From Candidatus Brocadiaceae bacterium (GTDB lineage Bacteria > Planctomycetota > Brocadiia > Brocadiales > Scalinduaceae): a stretch of DNA of 32,296 bases. The DNA lies in assembly GCA_919901575.1 (NCBI GenBank), contig CAKKPF010000031.1, positions 1 to 32,296 on the forward strand, read 5' to 3'. Shown piece by piece: positions 1 through 7,986 of this stretch. Every line of letters begins with the position of its first letter. The stretch's first letter is position 1. The notes beneath the pieces were generated by a model. That model was not told where the DNA came from. It did not search any database and saw nothing but the letters and a program-made list of their open reading frames with translations. A program made the translations under genes and the position numbers.

Positions 1-55
1 TACCCAATATACTATATATAGTGGTTACGGCAGTCAAGCGGATAACCATGAAAAA

Positions 56-271
56 CTATATGCTGAAGTGGTATCTTACAGATTTATATTGTTGTATGTC
101 TTCACCGTTTTCAATCCTGTCTTCCACATGGAGTTTAATAGCGTCCCTGATATTTTCCATGACTTCTTCATAAGAATCGCCCTGTGTGTAACAACCCTGA
201 AGTTCTGGACAAAATGCAAAATAGCCATCTCTATCTTTTTCAACTACTACTGAAAATTTATATGTACTCAT
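56..271 (-). CDS. HicB-like antitoxin (type II toxin-antitoxin, HicB family)
   Basis: 71 aa; MSTYKFSVVVEKDRDGYFAFCPELQGCYTQGDSYEEVMENIRDAI matches the HicB partial RNase H-like fold pattern (DGYFAFCPELQGCYTQGDSYEEVMENI). Confidence 0.85.
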   Translation of the reverse strand: MSTYKFSVVVEKDRDGYFAFCPELQGCYTQGDSYEEVMENIRDAIKLHVEDRIENGEDIQQYKSVRYHFSI

Positions 272-284
272 TTTCCCCCTGCTT

Positions 285-554
285 CTAAGCTGTATTTAAT
301 GGGGCAAGTTCATCTTCACTTATTGGCTCAACATGTAGCTTCTCTAATGCATCTTTTATTTGTTGTATTGAAGTTGTCGCTGGTGAAACTATTTCCAATC
401 CGACAGGAATACCATTTTGGTCATAGTCAGCAATCAAATCGTTATCAATTTTAATTGTTTTAACACTTTGAGCCCCTTTTTTTCTGTTTAAGTAAAGATA
501 TGCTGCTAAGGGTTGTCCCTTTCTAAATGTAATTTCTAAATATCGATCTTTCAT
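285..554 (-). CDS. DUF2283 family protein (putative antitoxin-like)
   Basis: 89 aa; AAYLYLN...IADYDQNGIPVGLEIVSPA resembles the DUF2283 core (A-Y-x-L ... DYDxxGxxVGxEI). Lies directly after a DUF4258 ORF. Confidence 0.65.
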   Translation of the reverse strand: MKDRYLEITFRKGQPLAAYLYLNRKKGAQSVKTIKIDNDLIADYDQNGIPVGLEIVSPATTSIQQIKDALEKLHVEPISEDELAPLNTA

Positions 555-560
555 AGTTTT

Positions 561-815
561 TTAACCCTCTATTGGATAGGCTGTTACAACTACTATTAAT
601 TTTTCGTCAAAATCTGGTTCGAGTATTATTTCCCAATTAGTAGAATGCAAAGTTGACACAACGACATATCGTCCAATTTCTTTATCAGGATGTAATGTTT
701 TTGCTCTATCAAGCATTTCTCTTAATTCTATCTCAGTAAAAGAGCGTTGTATCATCCTTTTCTCGACATGAGGGGTTATTTCAAGTTCCCAATCCCACCA
801 CTCAGGCCAATTCAT
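561..815 (-). CDS. DUF4258 family protein (putative toxin-like)
   Basis: 84 aa; ITPHVEKRMIQRSFTEIELREML...RYVVVST...IILEPDFDEKLIVVVTAYPIE fits DUF4258; adjacent to DUF2283 in apparent operon (6 nt gap). Confidence 0.65.
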   Translation of the reverse strand: MNWPEWWDWELEITPHVEKRMIQRSFTEIELREMLDRAKTLHPDKEIGRYVVVSTLHSTNWEIILEPDFDEKLIVVVTAYPIEG

Positions 816-1140
816 TTATATGCCTTTCATTATTTTTTAAAGTATACTCTCATCGTGTTAAAAGAGCAACTGATACCGCTAAAACCCAGAGAGGGCATCA
901 CTTCCTCCCCATTGGCGGCATGTTTTAAAGTGTTTGTTTTGTCGTTTATTAAGTGACTTGCAAAAACATACCAGCAAGGCGTTCTAATTTAAATCAACGA
1001 TCCAACTTAAAAACGTGCATTTATTTAAGACAGCTTGTCCACATCACAAGATGTGGTGAAGTTTTATGGCTTGTTGAATGAAATGGGATCATAAATCTAT
1101 ATGTTATTGAAGTCAAGAAAAAAGAGATGGTGGGGTTGAA

Positions 1141-2046
1141 CTATTCCGGTATTTCTTCACCCGTAAGCTTTACGTAAGCCTCAAGATATTTTTCAGACGT
1201 AGTTCGGATTACGTCTTCGGGGAGGGAAGGTGGAGAGGATTGTTTATCCCATCCGGAGTTTTCCAGATAATCCCTGACAAATTGCTTATCAAAAGATGGT
1301 TGTGATTTTCCCGGTGAATAGCTTTCCAATGGCCAGAAGCGGGATGAGTCGGGAGTCAAGACTTCATCAATTAGAATTGTTTTGTCTTCATATCTGCCCC
1401 ATTCGAATTTTGTATCGCTGATTATTATTCCTTTTGTCAGTGCATATTCGCTTGCCTTTTTGTATATCGCAATGCTTTTTTGCCTTATTTCTTCTGCGAG
1501 TTTTCTACCCGTAATCTTGGCGGCTTCTTCAAACGAGATGTTTTCATCGTGACCGGATGTTGCTTTTGTTGAAGGTGTGAAAATAGGTTCTGGCAGCTTG
1601 TCGCTTTCTTTCAGGTTATCAGGCAATCTTATCTTGCAGATAGTTCCTTGCTCTTTATACTCCTTCCAGCCTGAACCGGCGAGGTAGCCTCGTACTATAC
1701 ATTCAACTGGAACTACGTCAACCTTTTTCACGAGCATTGAACGTCCTCTCAAAAGATTCCTGTCTTCTTTTGTTATTTTATCTATTCCATCGATTGAGGT
1801 TGTGATTAAGTGATTTTCTGTCAGATCTCCCGTAAGCTTAAACCAGAATTTTGACATGAGTGTAAGGACTTTGCCTTTGTGTGGTATGCCATTTGGGAGG
1901 ACTACGTCGAAAGCTGAAATTCTGTCGGTTGCAACGATCAGGAGGTTGTCATCTATTTCAAATATGTCTCTGACCTTTCCTTTGCTGTGTCGTTTTAAGT
2001 AAGGAATGTCTGTTTCTAATAAGACTGTATCGTTAATAGCTGTCAT
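1141..2046 (-). CDS. purC: Phosphoribosylaminoimidazole-succinocarboxamide synthase (SAICAR synthetase)
   Basis: 301 aa; GKVRDIFEIDDNLLIVATDRISAFDVVLPNGIPHKGKVL and VECIVRGYLAGSGWKEY, SGHDENIS are PurC signatures. Confidence 0.96.
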   Translation of the reverse strand: MTAINDTVLLETDIPYLKRHSKGKVRDIFEIDDNLLIVATDRISAFDVVLPNGIPHKGKVLTLMSKFWFKLTGDLTENHLITTSIDGIDKITKEDRNLLRGRSMLVKKVDVVPVECIVRGYLAGSGWKEYKEQGTICKIRLPDNLKESDKLPEPIFTPSTKATSGHDENISFEEAAKITGRKLAEEIRQKSIAIYKKASEYALTKGIIISDTKFEWGRYEDKTILIDEVLTPDSSRFWPLESYSPGKSQPSFDKQFVRDYLENSGWDKQSSPPSLPEDVIRTTSEKYLEAYVKLTGEEIPE

Positions 2047-2064
2047 TTTATAAGGTGGTTAGAA

Positions 2065-2883
2065 TTATGTGCAATAGGTTTCTTGTGAGAAGTGTTTGTT
2101 CAGTTTATTTTTTAATGTTTGGGCTCCTTTGAGATTGGGACAGAGTGATAGCGCCTTATTGAAATTTGCCAATGCATTGTTCCATTCGCCTGAAGTTACA
2201 TAACAATCAGCAATCTTTTTGTAAATGAAGGCTTTTTCGTTTTTGCTTAATTTCAAATTTAATGCTCTTGTCAGGTAGGTTATCGCAGAATTGGATTGTT
2301 GCTTTGCCAGCTTTTTACATGATAAGCGAATAATTCTCTCTTTGATCTCCTCTATTAAGTACCGGCGCACAGGATTATTGTTTTCTTCTTGATAAACATA
2401 CTCGTACAGTTCAAAGGCCAGCTCATAATTTCCCTGTTTTTCATACTCTTCAGCAAGAAGAAATTTACAATCCAGATAATCTTTTAAATTTAAAAAGGCC
2501 AGAAGGTCAAATTCTTTATTTTCCTCTTTTAACCGTTCATAATTTATAACTGCCTGGTGTCCATTTTTGTTTAAGAGGTCATTTAAAACCATTTTTGCCT
2601 GAGACTTTAAGTCATACTTATAGCTATCTCTTTCTACTTTTTCTTTATAGTAAAAATTTCTTATATTGTTGCTCTGTAATTGAGTGTCGTAATGGATCCT
2701 TTTCTCTGCGTCAGTTAGAGTCTTGTATGCTGTAATCAGTAGTTTGATTTTGTCTTCTGAAGAGATTCCGTTTGTTTTGTTCTTGTCGGGATGATATTTC
2801 TTTACAAGTTTTCTAAACGAGTTTTTGATTTCATCTCTATCAGAACCCTCCTGCACTTGTAAAACCTGATAATAATTAATCAA
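2065..2883 (-). CDS. DnaJ (J-domain) protein with C-terminal TPR-like repeats
   Basis: N-terminal J domain with HPD motif (KYHPDKNK); C-terminal AIADCYVTSGEWNNALANFNKALSLCPN is TPR-like. Confidence 0.85.
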   Translation of the reverse strand: MINYYQVLQVQEGSDRDEIKNSFRKLVKKYHPDKNKTNGISSEDKIKLLITAYKTLTDAEKRIHYDTQLQSNNIRNFYYKEKVERDSYKYDLKSQAKMVLNDLLNKNGHQAVINYERLKEENKEFDLLAFLNLKDYLDCKFLLAEEYEKQGNYELAFELYEYVYQEENNNPVRRYLIEEIKERIIRLSCKKLAKQQSNSAITYLTRALNLKLSKNEKAFIYKKIADCYVTSGEWNNALANFNKALSLCPNLKGAQTLKNKLNKHFSQETYCT

Positions 2884-2981
2884 TTTAGATTACCTCTTTT
2901 CTATGTTAAACGGTTGACACAACCATCTTTGTCGCACGCCTATATTCCAGATTAGATGGTGAAAATTTCGTGAATATTTGC

Positions 2982-3010
2982 ATATTATCATCAGAATACT
3001 TACAAGTCAA
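2982..3010 (-). promoter_or_regulatory. Sigma70-like promoter upstream of the DnaJ-TPR/purC pair
   Basis: On the - strand: TTGACT - 17 nt - TAATAT (5/6 and 5/6 to consensus, optimal spacing), about 100 nt upstream of the 2883 start codon. Confidence 0.6.
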
Positions 3011-3068
3011 AAGTTTTTGAATTTGTTAACTAACAATAATGCTGTGATTCTCACCATAGTTGAATCTT

Positions 3069-4325
3069 TTACTCGTATCTAAGCGTCTCTATTGGATCTA
3101 AACGTGCGGCTTTTAATGCCGGGTATATACTGAATAAAACGCCGCATGCAACAGAGAAGGAAATAATTACAATTATATCCTTAAAATCCACAACGGTTGG
3201 TATTTCATTAAAGTAATAAACTTCCGGCGGGAACGGTCTCCAGCCTGAGTAATTATATACTGTTTTCTCAATCCAGTTAATTCTATTTATAAAGGCAAGT
3301 CCCACCCCTGTGCCTATTGCAGAACCGAAGAGGCCGATGAACAAACCGTTCATAAGAAAAATAAGCATTATACCTTTGGTTGTAGCGCCTAACGCCTTCA
3401 GAATGCCGATGTCTTTAGATTTTTCAAAAACAATCATGGTTAAGATTGCAAGTATGTTGAATCCTGCTACGATAATGATGAAGAACAAGATAAATGCCAT
3501 AACACGTTTTTCCAGAGCAACGGCTTTCAGAAATGTACCGCGCACCTCTTCCCAGGTTTGAATATAAAAACCAAACCCAAGTTCTCTCTGAAGGCGTTCG
3601 CGAACCAGTGGTGCATTCTTATAATCATCTAATCGAACACTTATTCCCGTAACGGAATCTTTTGCTCCAGCTAATTCTTGAGCACTCTTTAAAGGTATGT
3701 AAATATAGTTTTTATCAACATCATACATGCCCGATTTAAATTTTCCCGTAATAATAAACGGTTTTACACTAATCTTATCCCATTCTTTTATTGTCACTAA
3801 GACAATCTTTTCTCCATTATTTACAAAGCTTTCAGGGCTTGTTTCAGGGTCGCCTTCTTTGATACGCAATAGTTCGATGCCACCGAAAGCACTGGGAGTT
3901 TCTTTATCTCCATGAATTTTTAATAAATCCTGCGGTTTGTTGCCAAATTGTTTTATATAGTCTTCAAAATCTCCCACCTTTGTTTCTGCAACAGGATCGA
4001 TGCCCTTAAAGTATGTGAATTCTTTTGCGCCTCTTATGTTAAGTAGTGCAGGTCCTTCTATATACGGGGAACACGCCTTGACATGTTCAAAGGACTCTAT
4101 CATCTTTGTGACCTCTTCATAATTACTCAAACCATAGATACCTCTTTTTACGACAATAATATGTGCTAATGTACCCCTTATCTTGGTGCGTAATTCTTTG
4201 TCAAAGCCACTCATTACCGATAGTACAACTATTAACGTCATTACTCCAACGGCAACTCCTGCAACCGCGAAAAAGGTGATTTTTTTCCTTCGCAGATATC
4301 TGAGACTTATAAATAGTTTGTACAT
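3069..4325 (-). CDS. LolC/LolE-family ABC transporter permease (lipoprotein-releasing type)
   Basis: 418 aa; SLRYLRRKKITFFAVAGVAVGVMTLIVVLSVMSGFDKELR N-terminus, C-terminal FtsX-like membrane block ending YPALKAARLDPIETLRYE. Confidence 0.9.
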   Translation of the reverse strand: MYKLFISLRYLRRKKITFFAVAGVAVGVMTLIVVLSVMSGFDKELRTKIRGTLAHIIVVKRGIYGLSNYEEVTKMIESFEHVKACSPYIEGPALLNIRGAKEFTYFKGIDPVAETKVGDFEDYIKQFGNKPQDLLKIHGDKETPSAFGGIELLRIKEGDPETSPESFVNNGEKIVLVTIKEWDKISVKPFIITGKFKSGMYDVDKNYIYIPLKSAQELAGAKDSVTGISVRLDDYKNAPLVRERLQRELGFGFYIQTWEEVRGTFLKAVALEKRVMAFILFFIIIVAGFNILAILTMIVFEKSKDIGILKALGATTKGIMLIFLMNGLFIGLFGSAIGTGVGLAFINRINWIEKTVYNYSGWRPFPPEVYYFNEIPTVVDFKDIIVIISFSVACGVLFSIYPALKAARLDPIETLRYE

Positions 4326-4447
4326 TTTTGTGTTTTCAAATTCGGATTTTCAAAAATACTATCATAACAATATGAACAGAAGCAATTAAAAATCCATGTA
4401 TATACGAGTATACGGCAGACTCTTTCCATTTTATATATAAAAAAAGC

Positions 4448-4476
4448 TTGTAAAAGAAGTTATATTTAAATATAAA
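4448..4476 (+). promoter_or_regulatory. Putative sigma70-like promoter upstream of aroC
   Basis: TTGTAA - 17 nt - TATAAA, 43 nt upstream of the aroC start. Confidence 0.4.
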
Positions 4477-4519
4477 ATGATTATTATACATAAATTTCTA
4501 TCTTTTTTGAGGGGCTTTT

Positions 4520-5647
4520 ATGCTGACTTATACTACTGCCGGTGAATCACATGGAAAGTGTCTGATTGCAATAGTGAGTGGATTTCCGGCAGGGATTCAA
4601 TTGGACGAATCTGACATTAACGAGGAGTTAAAAAGGCGCCAGGGCGGTTTTGGCAGAGGCGGCAGGATGCAGATTGAAAGTGACAGGGTCTGCATTTTGT
4701 CAGGTGTAAGAAAGAGTACTACTATTGGAAGTCCTGTTTGCTTAAAGATCGAGAATAAAGATAGCAAAATAGACGTTTTGCCGGATGTTACAAGGCCCAG
4801 GCCAGGCCATGCTGACTTGGCGGGGATTATTAAGTATGGCCAGAAGGATGTGAGAAATATTCTTGAAAGGGCAAGCGCTAGAGAAACCGCTGCCAGGGTG
4901 GCTGCCGGGGCTTTGGCAAAGATATTACTTGCCAGGTTTGATATAAAGGTTTTGGGTTACGTTAAGGGTATTGGAGGTATAAATTCAAAGAAAATAGCAA
5001 AAACCCCGAATGAAATTTTAATAAACAGAAATAAGAGTAAGGTCTATTGTCTGGATAAACTGGCTGAAGCTAAAATGATAGAAAAAATCAAAAAAGCTAA
5101 AAAGGAAGGTGACTCTCTTGGCGGGACTATAGAGATAGTGGCATTTGGGGTGCCGCCCGGGCTAGGAAACCATACACAATGGGAATTGCGATTGGATGGA
5201 ATTCTGGCAGGCGCCTTGATGTCAATACAGGGGATAAAGGCGGTCGAGATTGGTCTTGGGTTTGGATTCTCCAGAAAGTTTGGTTCCCAGGTGCATGATG
5301 AGATATTTTATTGTGAAGACAAGGGTGCTTTCAGCAGGACGACTAATAATGCTGGCGGGATAGAATGTGGTATGACAAATGGTGAAGTTGTAATTGCAAG
5401 AGCGGTTATGAAGCCTATTCCAACCCTCATGAAACCATTGAGGTCTGTGGATATAATTACTAAAAAGCCGGAAAGTGCGTCAACAGAGCGGTCGGATGTC
5501 TGTGCTGTGCCTGCTGTATCAGTTGTTGGCGAGGCGGTTGTAGCTTTTGAAATAGCCAGGTGTTTTATGGAAAAATTTGGCGGTGACAGCATCAATGAAG
5601 TAACTCGGAATTATGAAGGTTATTTGAAGCAAATTTGCGCAATTTAA
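4520..5647 (+). CDS. aroC: Chorismate synthase
   Basis: 375 aa; TAGESHGKCLIAIVSGFPAG, RRQGGFGRGGRM, RPGHADLAG, RASARETAARVAAGALAK signatures. Confidence 0.97.
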   Translation: MLTYTTAGESHGKCLIAIVSGFPAGIQLDESDINEELKRRQGGFGRGGRMQIESDRVCILSGVRKSTTIGSPVCLKIENKDSKIDVLPDVTRPRPGHADLAGIIKYGQKDVRNILERASARETAARVAAGALAKILLARFDIKVLGYVKGIGGINSKKIAKTPNEILINRNKSKVYCLDKLAEAKMIEKIKKAKKEGDSLGGTIEIVAFGVPPGLGNHTQWELRLDGILAGALMSIQGIKAVEIGLGFGFSRKFGSQVHDEIFYCEDKGAFSRTTNNAGGIECGMTNGEVVIARAVMKPIPTLMKPLRSVDIITKKPESASTERSDVCAVPAVSVVGEAVVAFEIARCFMEKFGGDSINEVTRNYEGYLKQICAI

Positions 5648-5668
5648 TAAAAAACAGGTGGTTTTAGC

Positions 5669-5696
5669 TTGAAAAAAACTTTTTATTTGCTAATCT
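5669..5696 (+). promoter_or_regulatory. Putative promoter for the tRNA-Thr/Tyr cluster
   Basis: TTGAAA - 16 nt - TAATCT, 14 nt upstream of tRNA-Thr. Confidence 0.4.
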
Positions 5697-5710
5697 GAAA
5701 AGGATTCAAA

Positions 5711-5782
5711 GCTAGCGTAGCTCAACGGCAGAGCAGCTGATTTGTAATCAGCAGGTTGCGGGTTCGAATCCCATCGCTAGCT
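5711..5782 (+). tRNA. tRNA-Thr (TGT)
   Basis: Acceptor GCTAGCG/CGCTAGC, anticodon arm GCTGA-TTTGTAA-TCAGC, T loop GGTTCGAATCC; no encoded CCA. Confidence 0.95.
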
Positions 5783-5824
5783 TTTTATGTAATTAACGTG
5801 CAGTTGAGTGCTTTTCGATTTCAT

Positions 5825-5906
5825 GGGGAGGTACCCGAGTGGCCAAAGGGGACAGACTGTAAATCTGTTGGCGTAGCCTTCGGAGGTTCGAATCCTCCTC
5901 TCCCCA
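5825..5906 (+). tRNA. tRNA-Tyr (GTA)
   Basis: Acceptor GGGGAGG/TCTCCCC, anticodon loop CTGTAAA, long variable arm, T loop GTTCGAATC; no encoded CCA. Confidence 0.95.
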
Positions 5907-6102
5907 TATTTTAGGTCTGTGGTTTTGTGGTATGTTCGTTCTATAGAATAATATGGCGAATACTAACTTAGAAGATGTTTTAAAGCTTCCAAAGAATCAT
6001 CACTAGTGTATATCCGATGGGTCACTGTCTCAAAGAGTGAAAACGGGAATATAAAAGAGGTTTTTAATCTACCTGCCTGAAGCGATTGTTCGGACCGAAT
6101 AT

Positions 6103-6173
6103 GCGGGCGTAGCTTAATGGTAAAGCCCTAGCCTTCCAAGCTAGCCATGTGGGTTCGATTCCCATCGCCCGCT
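6103..6173 (+). tRNA. tRNA-Gly (TCC)
   Basis: Acceptor GCGGGCG/CGCCCGC, anticodon arm CTAGC-CTTCCAA-GCTAG, T loop GGTTCGATTCC; no encoded CCA. Confidence 0.95.
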
Positions 6174-6272
6174 TAAATAATTTAGATAAATCTGGCAAAT
6201 ATTGTTATCTTGTGCGGTTAAGTTATTACAGGATAGGTGGTTACATATATTTTTGCTTTTTTAAAAAAGTTT

Positions 6273-6301
6273 TTGACTTTTTTTGCATATGATGTTAAAT
6301 T
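6273..6301 (+). promoter_or_regulatory. Sigma70-like promoter upstream of tRNA-Thr(GGT)-tuf
   Basis: TTGACT - 17 nt - TAAATT between tRNA-Gly and tRNA-Thr(GGT). Confidence 0.5.
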
Positions 6302-6350
6302 AGAACACTTTGCGCCAAATTCTAAATCTTTTAGCAATTTTGCGTTATGT

Positions 6351-6422
6351 GCTGCTGTGGCTCAGGGGTAGAGCACGTCCTTGGTAAGGACGAGGTCATG
6401 GGTTCAAATCCCATCAGCAGCT
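6351..6422 (+). tRNA. tRNA-Thr (GGT)
   Basis: Acceptor GCTGCTG/CAGCAGC, anticodon arm CGTCC-TTGGTAA-GGACG, T loop GGTTCAAATCC; no encoded CCA. Confidence 0.95.
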
Positions 6423-6506
6423 TTCATTTGTGCGTGTATGGCTTATCAAAAAATATAGAATGTTATTTCACTAAATATTAATTAGGGAATTTGAGGAGTT
6501 TATATT

Positions 6507-7709
6507 ATGGCCAAGGAGGTATTTGAGAGGACGAAGCCGCATGTGAATGTGGGGACGATAGGGCATGTTGATCACGGCAAGACGACGTTGACGTCGGTGA
6601 TAACGCATACATTATCGAAGATTGGTCTTGCGAAGGATAGGCCATTTGATAGTATAGACAATGCGCCTGAGGAGAGGGAGAGAGGAATCACGATAGCGAT
6701 AGCGCATGTTGAGTATGAGACAAAGAAGAGGCATTATGCCCATGTGGATTGTCCTGGTCATGCTGATTATGTAAAGAATATGATAACGGGTGCAGCGCAG
6801 ATGGATGCTGCGATACTGGTGGTAAGTGCGCCGGATGGTCCGATGCCGCAGACGCGTGAGCATATACTACTTGCTAGGCAGGTAGGAGTGCCGAGGATCG
6901 TGGTGTTCATGAACAAGATGGACCAGCTGGAAGATCCTGAGTTGGTGGAATTAGTGGAGTTAGAGATCAGGGAGTTGTTGAGCAAGTATGAGTTTCCCGG
7001 AGACGATATACCAGTGATCAAGGGTTCCGCGATAAAGGCTGCGGAGTGTGGTTGCGGTAAGAGGGAATGTGATAAATGTGGTTGCATACATGAATTGATG
7101 GATGCGCTGGATACTTATATACCAGATCCTGTGCGAGAGACGGACAAGCCGTTTTTGATGTCGCTGGAGGACGTGTTCAGTATAAAGGGTAGAGGTACGG
7201 TAGGTACTGGTCGAATGGATCGAGGGGTGTTGAAGGTAGGAGACGAGGTAGAGATAGTGGGTATGGTAAAGGAGATAAGGAAGACGGTGGTAACTGGGGT
7301 GGAGATGTTTAACAAGACGCTTGAGCAGGGTATGGCAGGGGATAATGTAGGGGTGTTGTTAAGGGGAATAGAAAAGGATGATTTGGAGCGAGGTCAGGTG
7401 TTGGCGAAGCCTGGCAGTATAACACCTCATACCAAGTTTGAGGCAGAGGCGTACATATTGACGAAGGAAGAGGGCGGCAGGCATACGCCGTTTTTTAATG
7501 GATACCGTCCGCAGTTTTATTTTCGGACTACGGATGTGACGGGAGTGGCGACGTTATTGGGTGGAGCAGAGATGGTGATGCCTGGAGACAATGCTAATTT
7601 GCAGATAGAGTTGATAACGCCGATAGCGATGGATGAGGGGCTGAGGTTTGCGATAAGAGAGGGCGGAAAGACGGTAGGAGCCGGTGTTGTTACTAAAATT
7701 ATTGAATAA
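6507..7709 (+). CDS. tuf: Elongation factor Tu, copy 1
   Basis: 400 aa; [34 protein letters not shown]-motifs and full EF-Tu domain 2/3. Confidence 0.98.
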   Translation: MAKEVFERTKPHVNVGTIGHVDHGKTTLTSVITHTLSKIGLAKDRPFDSIDNAPEERERGITIAIAHVEYETKKRHYAHVDCPGHADYVKNMITGAAQMDAAILVVSAPDGPMPQTREHILLARQVGVPRIVVFMNKMDQLEDPELVELVELEIRELLSKYEFPGDDIPVIKGSAIKAAECGCGKRECDKCGCIHELMDALDTYIPDPVRETDKPFLMSLEDVFSIKGRGTVGTGRMDRGVLKVGDEVEIVGMVKEIRKTVVTGVEMFNKTLEQGMAGDNVGVLLRGIEKDDLERGQVLAKPGSITPHTKFEAEAYILTKEEGGRHTPFFNGYRPQFYFRTTDVTGVATLLGGAEMVMPGDNANLQIELITPIAMDEGLRFAIREGGKTVGAGVVTKIIE

Positions 7710-7726
7710 GTGTAAAATTAAGCGTA

Positions 7727-7876
7727 ATGGCTAACTATATAACTTTAGCATGTACAGAATGTAGTAGTAGGAATTATAGAACAAGTAAGAAGGTAAAACA
7801 GACAGAGCGCCTGGAAACGAAGAAGTTCTGTAAGTTTTGTAGATTGCATACATTACATAAAGAGCAAAAAAAATAG
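7727..7876 (+). CDS. rpmG: 50S ribosomal protein L33 (four-Cys form)
   Basis: My translation: [49 protein letters not shown] (49 aa, below the ORF track cutoff); CxxC...CxxC and canonical position before tRNA-Trp-secE. Confidence 0.95.
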   Translation: MANYITLACTECSSRNYRTSKKVKQTERLETKKFCKFCRLHTLHKEQKK

Positions 7877-7882
7877 AGAGAA

Positions 7883-7960
7883 AGGTCTGTAGCTCTAATT
7901 GGCTAGAGCACTGGATTCCAAATCCGGGTGTTGGGGGTTCGAATCCCTCCAGACCTGCCA
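7883..7960 (+). tRNA. tRNA-Trp (CCA anticodon), with 3' CCA encoded
   Basis: Acceptor AGGTCTG/CAGACCT, anticodon arm CTGGA-TTCCAAA-TCCGG, T loop GGTTCGAATCC, followed by G-CCA. Confidence 0.95.
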
Positions 7961-7986
7961 GAAAATTTTATTATAGAGTAGCAAAT

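Noticed and set aside
1-48. Possible start of HicA or another ORF on the - strand (ATGGTTATCCGCTTGACTGCC...).
   Set aside because: Only 16 codons visible, no SD, no recognisable HicA motif before the window edge.
1039-1056. Perfect hairpin CCACATC-ACAA-GATGTGG in the purC downstream region, considered as terminator or transposon end.
   Set aside because: Neither strand has a following T-tract, no matching second end or transposase is nearby, and 7 bp can arise by chance.
1035-1140. Frame reading DSLSTSQDVVKFYGLLNEMGS* followed by more codons, possibly a decayed protein (nucleotidyltransferase-like N-terminus).
   Set aside because: Too short, no start codon, stop after about 21 residues; resemblance is subjective. 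A blastx of 820-1140 would decide.
5953-6006. 17-codon ORF (MANTNLEDVLKLPKNHH) in the tRNA spacer.
   Set aside because: No SD, no homology recognisable, short enough to be chance.
6612-7315. Antisense ORFs repeated in both tuf copies (also 22453-23156), which might look like a conserved repeated gene pair.
   Set aside because: They are shadows of the duplicated tuf sequence, so their duplication is not independent evidence.
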